Shown: positions 35,155-47,566 of the stretch, piece by piece
How the letters are laid out: each line of letters opens with the position of its first letter
How positions within the stretch are numbered: position 1 is the first letter of the stretch
Position numbers and translations under genes: made by a program
NCBI GenBank assembly: GCA_017656425.1
Contig: JACDNV010000003.1
Span: forward strand, 166,294 to 230,293
Reading direction: 5' to 3'
Source: Candidatus Neomarinimicrobiota bacterium
GTDB lineage: Bacteria > Fidelibacterota > UBA2242 > B5-G15
DNA: 64,000 nt
Notes under the pieces: generated by a model
What the model was told of the DNA's origin: nothing
Database searches by the model: none
The model's input: only the letters and a program-made list of their open reading frames with translations

Positions 35155-36681
35155 ATGAGGAATAGTGATGAACTTGTAGCCACTATAAGGAAAAAGCTTG
35201 AAAATCTACTTGAAGAGGAGAAAGTTGAGGAAGTCGGAGAGGTTATTCAAGTTGCCGACGGAATGGCTACCATTTACGGATTATCAGGAGTAATGGCAAG
35301 TGAAATGATAGAATTCGAAAGTGGTCAAATAGGAATGGTAATGAATCTTGATGAAGATACAGTGAGTGCAATCATTCTTGGCGACATTGAAGGTGTAAAA
35401 GAAGGAGAGAAAGTTAGACGAACATATAACACAATGCAAATTGGTGTGGGTAAGGAAATCCTTGGACGGGTTATAAATCCTATTGGAATACCGCTGGATG
35501 ATAAAGGTAAAATAGATTTCAAAGAATTTTATCCAATCGAAAGAACTGCACCTGGAGTAGTGGATAGACAACCAGTAAAAGAGGCGCTTCAGACTGGTAT
35601 CAAAGCCATCGATTCTATGATACCAATTGGCAGGGGACAGAGAGAATTAATAATTGGTGATAGACAATTAGGAAAGACAGCAATAACAATTGACACAATC
35701 ATCAATCAAAAATATACACATAAAACGGACTCACCAGTCTATTGTATATATGTCGCTATTGGACAAAAAGTAAGCACTGTTGCAAGAGTTATAGATACTT
35801 TAAAAAATTACGGTGCTATGGACTATACCGTTGTGGTTGCGGCAAATGCAAGCGACCCAGCCGCATTACAGTATATTGCACCTTACGCTGGATGTTCTAT
35901 CGGTGAATGGTTTCGTGACAATGGAATGCATGCACTAATCATTTACGATGACCTGACAAAACACGCCTGGGCATACAGACAGTTATCCCTTCTTTTAAGA
36001 AGACCACCCGGAAGAGAAGCTTATCCAGGAGACATATTTTATCTCCACTCAAGACTCCTTGAAAGAGCAGCTAAATTAAGTGATGAGCTTGGCGGTGGCA
36101 GCCTTACAGCTCTTCCGATTGTAGAAACCCAAGCAGGTGATATATCTGCATATATTCCAACAAATATTATCTCAATTACCGATGGGCAAATATACCTGGA
36201 AGGCAATCTTTTCTACTCAGGTATAAGACCTGCAATAAATCCTGGAATCAGTGTTTCCCGTGTCGGGGGGAATGCCCAGATAGAAGCTATGAAACAGGTA
36301 GCTGGCTCACTTAGATTAGACCTTGCTCAATATAGAGAGCTTGAAACATTCTCAAAATTTGGTTCCGAACTTGACGCAAGCGCAAGAAACTTACTTATCC
36401 GTGGTGAAACTCTTACAGAATTACTTAAGCAGGATCAATACGAACCAATGCCAGTTGAGGAACAAATCTTGATTCTTTTTGCTGGAGTAAATGGTTTTTT
36501 TGATGATATAGATATAGATGAAGTAAGGAAATTTGAAAAGGAATTAATCAATTTTATAAAAATTAATAAGCCCGATATAATAAAGGAAATTAATGAGAAA
36601 AAGGTAATTTCAAAGCAGTTAGAGGAAAAGCTTAGAGAGTCAATTAAAAAGTTTAAACTTCAATTACTGAAGAACAAGTGA
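35155..36681 (+). CDS. atpA: ATP synthase F1 subunit alpha
   Basis: The 508 residues show the standard alpha layout: beta-barrel crown (about 25-95), nucleotide domain with Walker [11 protein letters not shown] (about 170-179; most species have Thr where Leu stands), the [10 protein letters not shown] stretch (about 240-249) and the conserved [13 protein letters not shown] near 343-355, then the C-terminal helices. Alpha binds but does not hydrolyse ATP. It starts directly after the atpH stop. Confidence 0.98.
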   Translation: MRNSDELVATIRKKLENLLEEEKVEEVGEVIQVADGMATIYGLSGVMASEMIEFESGQIGMVMNLDEDTVSAIILGDIEGVKEGEKVRRTYNTMQIGVGKEILGRVINPIGIPLDDKGKIDFKEFYPIERTAPGVVDRQPVKEALQTGIKAIDSMIPIGRGQRELIIGDRQLGKTAITIDTIINQKYTHKTDSPVYCIYVAIGQKVSTVARVIDTLKNYGAMDYTVVVAANASDPAALQYIAPYAGCSIGEWFRDNGMHALIIYDDLTKHAWAYRQLSLLLRRPPGREAYPGDIFYLHSRLLERAAKLSDELGGGSLTALPIVETQAGDISAYIPTNIISITDGQIYLEGNLFYSGIRPAINPGISVSRVGGNAQIEAMKQVAGSLRLDLAQYRELETFSKFGSELDASARNLLIRGETLTELLKQDQYEPMPVEEQILILFAGVNGFFDDIDIDEVRKFEKELINFIKINKPDIIKEINEKKVISKQLEEKLRESIKKFKLQLLKNK

Positions 36682-36693
36682 TATTGAGATAAT

Positions 36694-37554
36694 ATGTCGT
36701 TAACGCTAAGAAAAATAAAATCAAAAATTAGAAGTGTCGGGGATATCCAGAACATAATCGACAGCATGCATACCATTTCAACAATAAAAATAAAAAAAGC
36801 TCATGATGCCTTATTTAAAGCAAGAGAATATTCAGAAAATATATCTATTCTTTTTAATGACCTATTACCATCTATTGACCGCTCTATTCATCCTCTTCTT
36901 ACTGAAAGAGAACCTGTAAACAAATTATATATAATTATAACCTCTGATCATGGATTATGCGGTTCATTCAATTCAAATATTATTTCAACAGCTGAAAAAG
37001 AATTCTCATATCTTGATAAAGATGAACTTTTCCTTATATGTGTGGGAAAGAAAGGGCAGGAATATTTTACTGCCAAAGGTTACAACGTAATTGGTGAATA
37101 CATCAGATTTTTTGATGAGCTTGGATACCAGCACGCTATGGAAGTAGCAAAAGTTGTAATGGACTTATTTATGCTGTTTGAGATTGATAGAGCGACAATT
37201 ATTTATAATGAATACAAAAGCATGATAAGGCAAAGTGTTGTAATTCAACAATATCTACCATTAGTAAGAAGACCTGCTTCTAAAAAATTATCTGGTAGCA
37301 TGTTACTAATACCATCGGCAGAGGACATAGTAAGAAATTTGATTCCTCAATATCTGAACATACAAATGTGGGAATGTTTATTGGAATCATATGCAGCAGA
37401 GCAAGCCGCCAGAATGATGGCAATGGAATCATCAAGCCAAAATGCAAAGCAGATGCTGAATGAGTTGAATTTGGAATACAACAAAACAAGACAGAATGAG
37501 ATAACATCAGAGTTGATAGATGTTGTTGGAGGTATTAAATCGGCTATTCATTAA
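36694..37554 (+). CDS. atpG: ATP synthase F1 subunit gamma
   Basis: This 286-residue gamma subunit has the N-terminal coil LRKIKSKIRSVGDIQNI (about 5-21), the Rossmann-like core with IITSDHGLCGSFNSNI (about 82-97), and the C-terminal helix AARMMAMESSSQNAKQML (about 235-252) ending EITSELIDVVGG. It forms the rotor axle inside the alpha-beta hexamer. It sits 12 bp after atpA. Confidence 0.97.
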   Translation: MSLTLRKIKSKIRSVGDIQNIIDSMHTISTIKIKKAHDALFKAREYSENISILFNDLLPSIDRSIHPLLTEREPVNKLYIIITSDHGLCGSFNSNIISTAEKEFSYLDKDELFLICVGKKGQEYFTAKGYNVIGEYIRFFDELGYQHAMEVAKVVMDLFMLFEIDRATIIYNEYKSMIRQSVVIQQYLPLVRRPASKKLSGSMLLIPSAEDIVRNLIPQYLNIQMWECLLESYAAEQAARMMAMESSSQNAKQMLNELNLEYNKTRQNEITSELIDVVGGIKSAIH

Positions 37555-37562
37555 AAACGTAG

Positions 37563-39369
<1,807 letters not shown>

Positions 39370-39385
39370 TACGGAGGTTGCAATA

Positions 39386-41152
39386 ATGATAAAAAGGACA
39401 CACACATGTGGTGAGCTTAGAATAACTGATGCTGGAAAAGAGGTAGCTTTATGCGGATGGATAAATACCAGTAGAGACCACGGTGGTCTAATTTTCATCG
39501 ATCTTAGAGATAGATATGGAATTACACAGATAGTCTTTGATCAATCGACGTGTGGAGACTTTTATGAAACAGCTAAGAAACTGGGCTATGAAGACGTAAT
39601 TGGAATCAAAGGTATCGTCAGGAAAAGACCAGAAGACACAATAAACCCCAATCTCGAAACAGGTGAGATAGAAGTAGTCGTAAAGGAACTCGAAGTATAT
39701 AATGAGTCCAAACCATTACCATTTATGGTAACTGATCGATCAACTGCTCTTGAGAATCTAAGGCTTAAATATAGATACCTCGACCTTAGAACTAAAGAAA
39801 TGCAAAGAAATATCATTTTAAGACATAAAGCTGCTCAGAGTGTTAGGGAATATTATAATAATAATGGATTTTTAGAAATCGAAACCCCTTTCCTCATGAA
39901 AAGCACTCCTGAGGGAGCAAGAGATTTTCTTGTACCCAGTCGACTACATAGAGGGAAATTTTACGCACTACCTCAGTCACCACAGATGTTCAAACAGATT
40001 TTAATGATCGCTGGTTTTGATAAGTATTATCAGATAGTAAAATGTTTCAGGGACGAAGACCTGCGTTCTGACAGGCAGCCAGAGTTTACACAAATCGATG
40101 TAGAAATGTCATTTGTAGAAGAGACTGATGTAATAAATTCTACCGAACAAATGATAAAAAAAGTATTTAAAGATACTGTTGGTTATGAATTTACTGAAAA
40201 ATTTCCTATAATCACATACGAAGAGGCTATGAGGAGATACGGCACAGATAGCCCCGATATCAGATTTGGTCTTGAACTAAAAGAGGTAAGCAAACTATTC
40301 CTTGAAACTGATTTTAACGTTTTTAAAAATATTATTAATGAAGAAAAAGGCTCTGTAGTAGGTTTATGTATTCCCGACTCAATGGAATTAACAAGGATGG
40401 AGATTGATAGAACAGTTGAACTTGTCAAACAATGGGGTGGTCGGGGACTTGCATGGACAAGATTCACTGAAAATGGATTTGAGGGGGGAATAGGTAAATT
40501 TATCTCCCCAATAAAAGATTCTATTTTAAAAACTCTTAATGCAAAACAAGGGAGTATTTTACTTTTTATTGGCGATACAAAATATAAACCTTATGAATTG
40601 ATGGGAATGCTTCGAGTCTATATTGCAGATAAATTAAAAATACCAAAATCGGACAAATTCAAAGCAGTATGGGTGGTTAATTTCCCATTACTTGAATGGG
40701 ATGACGATGAAAAAAGATACAAAGCGGTTCACCATCCATTTACAGCACCAAGACCTGAAGACATCGAGCTTCTTGATACTGATCCAGAAAAAGTTAGATC
40801 AAGAGCTTATGATATTATAATAAATGGAACTGAAATTGGTGGTGGCAGCATCAGGAATCACAGAGTTGATGTTCAGAAAAAAGTGTTCAAAGTGCTTGGA
40901 ATATCCGAAGAAGAAGCACAGGAAAAATTCGGTTTTCTATTAGAAGCACTATCTTTTGGCGCTCCTCCTCACGGTGGTATAGCACTGGGATTTGATCGAC
41001 TAGTTATGCTTCTTGCAGGAGAGGATAGTCTTAGAGATATAATTGCTTTTCCAAAAACAAAAAATGGAATAAGTCCAATGGATGGTTCACCAACTGAAGT
41101 AAATGAAGAACAATTAAAAGAATTAGGAATCAAAATAGTTAGATATGAATAA
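39386..41152 (+). CDS. aspS: Aspartyl-tRNA synthetase
   Basis: The ATG at 39386 has GGAGG eight bases upstream; an in-frame TTG at 39344 inside atpC is unlikely. The 588-residue bacterial-type AspRS has an N-terminal OB fold (LCGWINTSRDHGGLIFIDLRDRYG, in parts), class II motif 1 (IETPFLMKSTPEGARDFLVPS), motif 2 (KCFRDEDLRSDRQPEFTQID), the GAD insert (about 290-415) and motif 3 (GIALGFDRLVMLLAG). I cannot tell from sequence alone whether it also charges tRNA-Asn. Confidence 0.97.
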   Translation: MIKRTHTCGELRITDAGKEVALCGWINTSRDHGGLIFIDLRDRYGITQIVFDQSTCGDFYETAKKLGYEDVIGIKGIVRKRPEDTINPNLETGEIEVVVKELEVYNESKPLPFMVTDRSTALENLRLKYRYLDLRTKEMQRNIILRHKAAQSVREYYNNNGFLEIETPFLMKSTPEGARDFLVPSRLHRGKFYALPQSPQMFKQILMIAGFDKYYQIVKCFRDEDLRSDRQPEFTQIDVEMSFVEETDVINSTEQMIKKVFKDTVGYEFTEKFPIITYEEAMRRYGTDSPDIRFGLELKEVSKLFLETDFNVFKNIINEEKGSVVGLCIPDSMELTRMEIDRTVELVKQWGGRGLAWTRFTENGFEGGIGKFISPIKDSILKTLNAKQGSILLFIGDTKYKPYELMGMLRVYIADKLKIPKSDKFKAVWVVNFPLLEWDDDEKRYKAVHHPFTAPRPEDIELLDTDPEKVRSRAYDIIINGTEIGGGSIRNHRVDVQKKVFKVLGISEEEAQEKFGFLLEALSFGAPPHGGIALGFDRLVMLLAGEDSLRDIIAFPKTKNGISPMDGSPTEVNEEQLKELGIKIVRYE

Positions 41153-41175
41153 AAAATAAAAGAGTCAATGGAAGG

Positions 41176-42162
41176 ATGAAAGATATAGAAACACAAAAAA
41201 AGATGAAAACAAAAATAATAGAAATTAAAGGGGTTGATCCCTTCCTTGTATATGGGACAAATGATTTTTATTTAAATATAATCGAAGAAAACCTCAAGTT
41301 AAAGATATTCGCCCGAGGAAATATAATTACCTTAGAGGGTGAGGATGAATCAATCCAAAAGGCTGATAGAATCTTTGGCGAAATGTTACTGACAATAAAC
41401 CAGAAGGGATATGTGAGCGAAGACGATGTGAGAACTCTCGTTCATATTGAAAAAGAAGGGCTGATCAAGGAAGAGGATATTTCACCAAGTACAGTTATAC
41501 TATACACTAAAAACGGAGCTATAAAACCAAGGACAAAAAATCAGGAAGAATACTATAAATCCTCGTTAAACAATGACATCGTATTTGCAATTGGACCTGC
41601 AGGAACTGGTAAAACATATCTTGCTGTTGCCATGGCCATTGCAGCTTTAAAGAACCATGAGGTACAGAAAATTATCCTGACCAGACCAGCTGTAGAAGCA
41701 GGAGAAAAACTTGGCTTTCTGCCTGGGGATTTAAGAGAAAAAATAGATCCATATCTTACCCCGCTATATGATGCTTTATACGATATGCTACCGCTGGAAA
41801 AAATGAAGACACTTATTGATCAAAAAATTGTTGAAGTAATACCACTCGCATACATGCGAGGGAGGACATTGAATAATGCATACGTTATTCTTGATGAAGC
41901 TCAGAATACTACAAGTATGCAAATGAAGATGTTTCTAACCAGGCTTGGAGCAAGTTCAAAAGCAATTGTGACAGGAGATGTAACGCAAATCGATCTGCCT
42001 GATAAAACCACTTCCGGTTTAATTGAAGCAGAAAGTATTTTAAAAGGTATTGAAGGAATCGGATTTGTTTATTTTGATGAAAGTGATGTTATAAGGCATA
42101 AGCTTGTAACAAGAATAATAAAAGCTTACGATAAGAAGAATGATAAAAAGAACGCTAAATAA
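41176..42162 (+). CDS. PhoH-like ATPase
   Basis: This 328-residue PhoH family protein (YbeZ type) has an N-terminal KH-like segment (about 25-80) and the PhoH ATPase core: Walker A FAIGPAGTGKTYLAVAMA (about 137-154), TRPAVEAGEKLGFLPGDL (about 173-190), Walker B YVILDEAQNTTSMQMK (about 236-251) and LGASSKAIVTGDVTQIDLP (about 256-274). It probably links to ribosome or RNA maturation, as for YbeZ. The usual partner ybeY is not next to it here. The gene follows aspS by 23 bp. Confidence 0.93.
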   Translation: MKDIETQKKMKTKIIEIKGVDPFLVYGTNDFYLNIIEENLKLKIFARGNIITLEGEDESIQKADRIFGEMLLTINQKGYVSEDDVRTLVHIEKEGLIKEEDISPSTVILYTKNGAIKPRTKNQEEYYKSSLNNDIVFAIGPAGTGKTYLAVAMAIAALKNHEVQKIILTRPAVEAGEKLGFLPGDLREKIDPYLTPLYDALYDMLPLEKMKTLIDQKIVEVIPLAYMRGRTLNNAYVILDEAQNTTSMQMKMFLTRLGASSKAIVTGDVTQIDLPDKTTSGLIEAESILKGIEGIGFVYFDESDVIRHKLVTRIIKAYDKKNDKKNAK

Positions 42163-42176
42163 CAAGAAAAGTAAAT

Positions 42177-44339
42177 TTAAAATATAATTTTATCCTCTAT
42201 ATTACTTTCCCTTATTTTGCCGTGAATGGGACATGTTTCTTTTGGCTCAGTCCCTTTTATAAAAATTTCAGTTTCAACTGGACAATATGGTGTAGCAAGT
42301 AGTTTCGTCTCTTTACATATCTTAACTTCAATTACGTTCTCGGGTCTTTGGAACTCTCTTGGATACCATCCCATTTCTTTATGCACGATTTTCATAAACT
42401 TTGCCCAGATTGGCAATGCAGCGACAGCGCCGGACTGCCTGTGACCAAGGGAAACAGAAGGATTATCGATACCAACCCATACGCCAGCTGTTAAGTAAGG
42501 CGTAAAGCCTACAAGCCATGCATCGGAGAAATTATTTGTAGTACCAGTCTTAGCACCACCAGGATGCTTGAAACCAAAAATTCTTCTGGCATTTTTTGCA
42601 GTCCCTTCGTTTAATACTGACTCAAGAAGGCTTATCATAACATAGGCTACCTCCTTGCTAAATACAAAGTCCTTAACGGGTTTATGTTCATATATAATAT
42701 TTCCATATCTATCAACAATCTTCTCAATAGCATAAGGTTTGTTCCAGATACCGTAATTAGCAAAAATACCATAAGCACTCGTTATTTCAATCGGTTTTAC
42801 AGAGGCAGCACCAAGGGCTATAGCATCAACAGCAGGGATGTACGTTGTTAGATGCATTCTTCTTGCAGTTTCAACTACTGATTTTGGCTGTATTAGTTCC
42901 TGGACAATTCTAACTGTAACAAGATTCAATGATCTTTTTAAAGCTTCACGTAATGTTGTAGGTCCTCCTGTAGCCAGGTCATAATTTTTTGGAGCCCATC
43001 TCGTTCCATCCTCCATTTCTACAACAACGGGTTGATTCAGTAGTTGAGTAGTTACAGGGAAACCATTGTCAATAGCAGTTACATACACTATAGGTTTAAA
43101 AACAGACCCTGGCTGCCTTTTTGCCTGCACAGCTCGATTGAATTGTGACTCTCTAAAATTTCGCCCGCCGATCATAGCCAGTATTCGACCTGTTTTATGA
43201 TCAATAGCCGTAAGTGCACATTGGACTGTTAGATACGACTGAAGCGTAGAATCCATAGGAATCTCACCTTTTACCATAGCAACAATCTTTTCAGGAGTAA
43301 TAGTAGAATCCGGAATTAATTTAATTATGGATTCAGGATCACTAATAATCTGTTTATTTAAAACTGATTGTTGCCATTTTAAATGCTCTAAAGTAACAGA
43401 ATCAGCGATTTCTTGTATCCTTGTATCTAATGTGGTATATATAGATAAGCCATCTCTGTATATATCAAATTTATACTTTTTCGCAATACTATTTAATTGC
43501 TGTCGCACAAATTCCACGAAATAAGGAGCAATTTTAGCAGGAGGCTCAGGTTTTTGAATAAATAACGGGGTATTTTTATAAATTGCAAAATCTTCATCGG
43601 AAATAAATCCATTTTCTCTCATAAGAGCAAGTACTACATTCCTCCTCCTAAAAGCATTTTCTGGATGTAAAATAGGTGAATATATATAAGAATTTCTGAT
43701 AAGACCAGCCAGTAGAGCACTTTCATCAACAGTCAATTTATCACAATTTTTATCAAAATATCGCTTGCTCGCTGCCTGAACCCCATATACACCATGTCCG
43801 AACCATGTTGAATTCAAGTACATCTCAAGTATTTCGTCTTTCGAATACCTTTTCTCTATTTCAATAGCTGTAAGTAACTCTTTTATTTTCCTCACTACTG
43901 TCTTCTCATATCCAATATTTTCATATAAAATTCTCGCAAGCTGCTGAGAAATAGTACTTGCCCCCTGCTTTTTACTTAATGTGGCTATGTCTATAATCAC
44001 CGCTCTTAAAAAATCTCTTAGGCTAAATCCCCAGTGTTTATAAAATCTTGTGTCTTCAACAGATATAACTGCTTTCCTCATATGAATGGGTATTTTCTCT
44101 ATAGGAACATATACTCTCCTTTGAACAAATAACTCTTGCAATATCTTGCCGTCAGCAGAATAAATTCTTGTTACAAGTTCTGGATTAATATTTTGAAGCT
44201 GTTCCGGAGAAGGTAAATCCTGCGAAAAGTACGCAATTACACCAAGTAGTATCCCACTACCAATAATGTATATGATTATTACCCAGAAAAATGCCTCTAT
44301 CCAGCTAATCTGTCTTACATATTTGCTCTTTCTGCCCAT
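42177..44339 (-). CDS. Penicillin-binding protein 1A (bifunctional transglycosylase/transpeptidase)
   Basis: The ATG at 44339 is preferred, giving 720 residues starting MGRKSKYVRQ; one TM anchor lies at about 15-37. The GT51 domain has SVEDTRFYKHWGF (about 93-105), GASTISQQLARIL and RYSKDEILEMYLNSTWFG. The transpeptidase domain has SxxK in RQPGSVFKPIVY (about 410), SLN in LKRSLNLVTV (about 470) and KTGT in PGGAKTGTTNNFSDAW (about 596). It builds and cross-links periplasmic peptidoglycan. Convergent with phoH, 14 bp apart, and no shared operon on its own strand. Confidence 0.96.
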   Translation of the reverse strand: MGRKSKYVRQISWIEAFFWVIIIYIIGSGILLGVIAYFSQDLPSPEQLQNINPELVTRIYSADGKILQELFVQRRVYVPIEKIPIHMRKAVISVEDTRFYKHWGFSLRDFLRAVIIDIATLSKKQGASTISQQLARILYENIGYEKTVVRKIKELLTAIEIEKRYSKDEILEMYLNSTWFGHGVYGVQAASKRYFDKNCDKLTVDESALLAGLIRNSYIYSPILHPENAFRRRNVVLALMRENGFISDEDFAIYKNTPLFIQKPEPPAKIAPYFVEFVRQQLNSIAKKYKFDIYRDGLSIYTTLDTRIQEIADSVTLEHLKWQQSVLNKQIISDPESIIKLIPDSTITPEKIVAMVKGEIPMDSTLQSYLTVQCALTAIDHKTGRILAMIGGRNFRESQFNRAVQAKRQPGSVFKPIVYVTAIDNGFPVTTQLLNQPVVVEMEDGTRWAPKNYDLATGGPTTLREALKRSLNLVTVRIVQELIQPKSVVETARRMHLTTYIPAVDAIALGAASVKPIEITSAYGIFANYGIWNKPYAIEKIVDRYGNIIYEHKPVKDFVFSKEVAYVMISLLESVLNEGTAKNARRIFGFKHPGGAKTGTTNNFSDAWLVGFTPYLTAGVWVGIDNPSVSLGHRQSGAVAALPIWAKFMKIVHKEMGWYPREFQRPENVIEVKICKETKLLATPYCPVETEIFIKGTEPKETCPIHGKIRESNIEDKIIF

Positions 44340-44496
44340 TCTGACACATTCCAAATTTTGACAATGGGAAAATATCAAAAATAAAACTCATATTCAAAAG
44401 GAATGTTCTAAAATGGGTTCGATTTATTCAGAAACAATTTTTTCCTTAAACCAATTAAAAGACTATTATTTATCAAATCCAGCTAATAGATAGATT

Positions 44497-45231
44497 TTAC
44501 CTCATATTTCTTATCCTGACTTCTATTCTTTTTTCATCCTTTAATAAATCCAAAAGCTTTTGAGGATCGGTATCACCGTAATGATAGGGATATAAAATTT
44601 TAGGCTTAAAAGATTTCGCCGCATCGGCAACCATCTCGGGTGTCATAGTGTAAGGAAGATTCATCGGAAGAAAAGCGATGTAAATATTTTTTAGGACCTT
44701 CATTTCAGGAATATTCTCAGTATCACCCGCTATGTACACCCTTTTATCACCTATATTCAAAACATATCCATTTCCTTCACCCTTTGGATGAAAGGGTTCG
44801 CCATTGTCTCTTTTATTAACAATATTATATGCTGGAACTGCTTCAATTTTAATTCCTGATACCTCTATCCTATCTCCGTTATGAAGCACCTTGCCGCCTT
44901 CCAGTACCTTCGAACATTTTTTTGTATAAATAATTACTGTATTTTCTTTCTGTATCTTCTTTATAGCCTCTACATCAAAATGATCACTATGATGATGGGT
45001 AATTAGAATAATATCAGCATCTGGCAGCTTATTATAATCGTATAGCCTGCCAAATGGATCAATATGAATTACCATATCATTAATTTCGAACATCAACGTA
45101 CCATGCCCTATAAAATGGATCTTCAGAACACCGATAGACGTTTTAATTACGTCTATTTGACATTTCTCTTTCCCAAGAATAATTCCATATAAACAAATAA
45201 AAAATATTAAGGAATAAATTAATGTTTTCAT
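44497..45231 (-). CDS. Exported metallo-beta-lactamase-fold hydrolase
   Basis: This 244-residue protein begins with a signal peptide (about 20 residues), then an MBL fold: zinc motif ILITHHHSDHFDVEAI (HxHxDH, about 77-92), AGDTENIPEM (Asp ligand, about 168-177) and PYHYGDTDPQKL near the end. It resembles the UPF0173 / L-ascorbate lactonase-like group, normally cytosolic, so export is unusual. No substrate can be read. It is 13 bp downstream of the DUF2490 gene on the same strand. Confidence 0.85.
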   Translation of the reverse strand: MKTLIYSLIFFICLYGIILGKEKCQIDVIKTSIGVLKIHFIGHGTLMFEINDMVIHIDPFGRLYDYNKLPDADIILITHHHSDHFDVEAIKKIQKENTVIIYTKKCSKVLEGGKVLHNGDRIEVSGIKIEAVPAYNIVNKRDNGEPFHPKGEGNGYVLNIGDKRVYIAGDTENIPEMKVLKNIYIAFLPMNLPYTMTPEMVADAAKSFKPKILYPYHYGDTDPQKLLDLLKDEKRIEVRIRNMR

Positions 45232-45244
45232 TTATCCTCCTGAA

Positions 45245-45880
45245 TTATCTACTCAGGGAAAAATTGATAGCAATTATATCACTACTCCTCCACAAATCGT
45301 TTCTCTTTTTTGACTCAAGAACATATATCAATGCTAAACCGATCCTTTTGGCAGGATAAAAACCTATACCTACATAAACCCTATTTCTATTAAAATCTTG
45401 GACATCGCTTTCATAAAATAGTTCATAAGCAATGAATGGTTTCAAGGAAAATTCTATATATACGGGGAAATTCACCCTTAGTTGAGTTCTATTTCTTAAT
45501 AGTTTCTCATCACTTTTGATCCTTCGAACAATTTTATCCCTTACTTCCACACTCATTTTACCAAAATTATATTTGCCCTTTATATATAAATATGGTCTGT
45601 ATTCTGTAATCCAGTTTGAATTTTTTATCTCAAACACCTGACGGTAATAAGGTCCAATAGATAAAAAATTATTCACCTTAAAATCAAATCCATAATCGTA
45701 GTGGGAATAAAAATACCCTCCCAGCCTATCATCATACCTATTTTCCAATGACACACTCAGATTCAACCTTTCTTTAAGATTTAATTTTAATGCATATTGG
45801 TTCCATATAATTTCTACTGAAAAAACATTACCGGCAAAAATAACCAATATTGCCAGAATAATAATCACCCTATTTCTCAT
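45245..45880 (-). CDS. DUF2490 family outer-membrane protein
   Basis: This 211-residue protein has a signal peptide (about 22 residues, ending VFS) and beta-rich sequence matching DUF2490: IWNQYALKLNLKERLNLSVSLENRYDD (in parts), ITEYRPYLYIKGKYN, RNRTQLRVNFPVYIEFSLKPFIAYELFY (in parts, diagnostic R-P-aY-E-LFY pattern) and NRVYVGIGFYPAKRIGLALIY. The family is predicted to be a small barrel of unknown role. It lies upstream of the exported MBL-fold gene. Confidence 0.8.
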   Translation of the reverse strand: MRNRVIIILAILVIFAGNVFSVEIIWNQYALKLNLKERLNLSVSLENRYDDRLGGYFYSHYDYGFDFKVNNFLSIGPYYRQVFEIKNSNWITEYRPYLYIKGKYNFGKMSVEVRDKIVRRIKSDEKLLRNRTQLRVNFPVYIEFSLKPFIAYELFYESDVQDFNRNRVYVGIGFYPAKRIGLALIYVLESKKRNDLWRSSDIIAINFSLSR

Positions 45881-46014
45881 ACTGCTCCTCCATTTTTCAG
45901 AATTTGATTTTATTCACACAAAAGACAAAATTCAATAGATCCACTGGTAAGTAAAAGGTTCCTCAATAACAATTTTATTAGGTTTTGCAAGAGAACAAAC
46001 TCTTCAAAAATTCC

Positions 46015-47205
46015 CTAAAAAGCTAATCTTTTAAACTTCGGATGTTTCTGCATTTCACTCAACACTTCTAAGGGAGAAATCCCATCGTAAAATACATAAT
46101 TTTTAACTCTATCTCTTATCTCTTTATTTAAATCCTTAACAAGATTTCTTTCAATAATTTCAGAAACATTGTTTACATTCCTAACGGAAATTACGTCTCC
46201 ACACTGATAGGACCAATAAGTGTTAGTTACATCATTAAAAGATATCCTTTGAGGACATTCATCATTGTGATCAAGAAAAATAGACGGCTTATCAAAGTAC
46301 AAGTAATCATAAAAGGCAGATGTCCTATCGGTTATCAGTAAATCAGAAATGTCCATGTATGGGAGATAATCACCGCCTAAAACATCTAGGTAATATCTTA
46401 TTCGTGATTTTTTTAAAGATAAAAGAAGCTCGTCCAACAATTCTTTTTCATAGATTATATTAGGGTGCAGTTTCAATATATAATTATAATCCTCTGGCAA
46501 AACTCCCAACTTTAACATTTTTATAAAAAAAGGGATAGAGCTATACGTTGGATTTTTTCTGGCTGGATCATAGGAAAATGTTGGCATATAGAGAATAATC
46601 TTTTTTGTTAAATCAAAAGAGGCAAATCTTTCAATGATTTTACTTGTATCTGGTTTATTTTTCATATAATGTTGTACCCTTATATTTCCCGAAAGTATCA
46701 CCTGAATCTCACTACCATTAGGTGTCTTTAAAAACAAGGAACGACTATATAATCTCTTATCTTTTGGAATCTTCATCACTGTATAAAAAATGTCTAGATC
46801 TTTCCTGCCGTTATAAACTGTTATGTCCCACATAAAATTGGTTGAGATATAACCTCTGTCGGTAAATTTACCCTGAACTCCATGGTTTATGAATCCAATC
46901 ACCACTTTTCTATTTATTTTTGGTCTGATTTTCTCTTCGAATAAAACATAAGCATTTGAATGTAAAAGGAAACTGGCCTGGTTTAAGTAGTTTATCAATT
47001 CCTCGCTATCGTAGGAAAATGTGATAAAGTTTATATTAGGGAATTCTTTTTTAACAATCTCAATATATTTTGTATTTCCGTTTATCACAAAGCATAACTT
47101 ATCTTTTGTAGTTTCAATGTATGGAATTAAATAGTAAAGATGATGGTGGCTCGAACCAACTATAAAAAACCTATATAAAATTTGATTCTTTTTTGAATGA
47201 TTCAT
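46015..47205 (-). CDS. CDP-glycerol glycerophosphotransferase-like protein
   Basis: This 396-residue protein has no TM segment and resembles the catalytic half of the CDP-glycerol/polyol-phosphate transferase (TagF/TagB) family, with a GT-B fold. Visible motifs are GFINHGVQGKFTDRG (about 116-130), KIILYMPTFSYDPARKNP (about 198-215), LKLHPNI (the HP motif, about 246) and SDLLITDRTSAFYDYLYFDKPSIFL (in parts, about 285-309; the TDxSS-like motif reads TDRTS). It could transfer a polyol-phosphate or act on a capsular or LPS polymer. It is 16 bp after an ArsR gene. Substrate unknown. Confidence 0.75.
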   Translation of the reverse strand: MNHSKKNQILYRFFIVGSSHHHLYYLIPYIETTKDKLCFVINGNTKYIEIVKKEFPNINFITFSYDSEELINYLNQASFLLHSNAYVLFEEKIRPKINRKVVIGFINHGVQGKFTDRGYISTNFMWDITVYNGRKDLDIFYTVMKIPKDKRLYSRSLFLKTPNGSEIQVILSGNIRVQHYMKNKPDTSKIIERFASFDLTKKIILYMPTFSYDPARKNPTYSSIPFFIKMLKLGVLPEDYNYILKLHPNIIYEKELLDELLLSLKKSRIRYYLDVLGGDYLPYMDISDLLITDRTSAFYDYLYFDKPSIFLDHNDECPQRISFNDVTNTYWSYQCGDVISVRNVNNVSEIIERNLVKDLNKEIRDRVKNYVFYDGISPLEVLSEMQKHPKFKRLAF

Positions 47206-47221
47206 AACTCAAAATATAATT

Positions 47222-47566
47222 TTAAATATCCAATACAGGCCGCATCGATTTTACTTTTTCAATATCCTTAAGGACTCTTTCATCATCTGACAGATAAATT
47301 CTTATCATATCAAGCAATTTATTTATGAACTCATCCTCACTTAATGAAAATATTATGTACCTACCATATTTTTTCTGTACAACTATCCCTGCTTCAGACA
47401 ATATTTTTAAATGATTTGATAATGTTGAAAGAACAATATTATCCAGAATAGATGAAATTTCGCAAAGACACATCGATCTTTCTTTTAATATAATACAGAC
47501 CCTAAGCCTATTAAAATCTGAAATTGCTTTTAATATCTTACTTATAGTGACAATATTTTTCATCAT
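47222..47566 (-). CDS. ArsR family transcriptional regulator
   Basis: This 114-residue winged-helix repressor has ISDFNRLRVCIILKERSMCLCEIS (in parts), with the CxC of ERSMCLCEI (about 31-35) lying where ArsR/SmtB proteins hold their alpha-3 metal site (ELCVCDL). The recognition helix is LSTLSNHLKILSEAGIV (about 47-63). It is probably dimeric and thiol-metal or metalloid responsive. The gene after it encodes a glycerophosphotransferase-like enzyme rather than a metal pump, so the regulated response is unclear. Confidence 0.88.
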   Translation of the reverse strand: MMKNIVTISKILKAISDFNRLRVCIILKERSMCLCEISSILDNIVLSTLSNHLKILSEAGIVVQKKYGRYIIFSLSEDEFINKLLDMIRIYLSDDERVLKDIEKVKSMRPVLDI

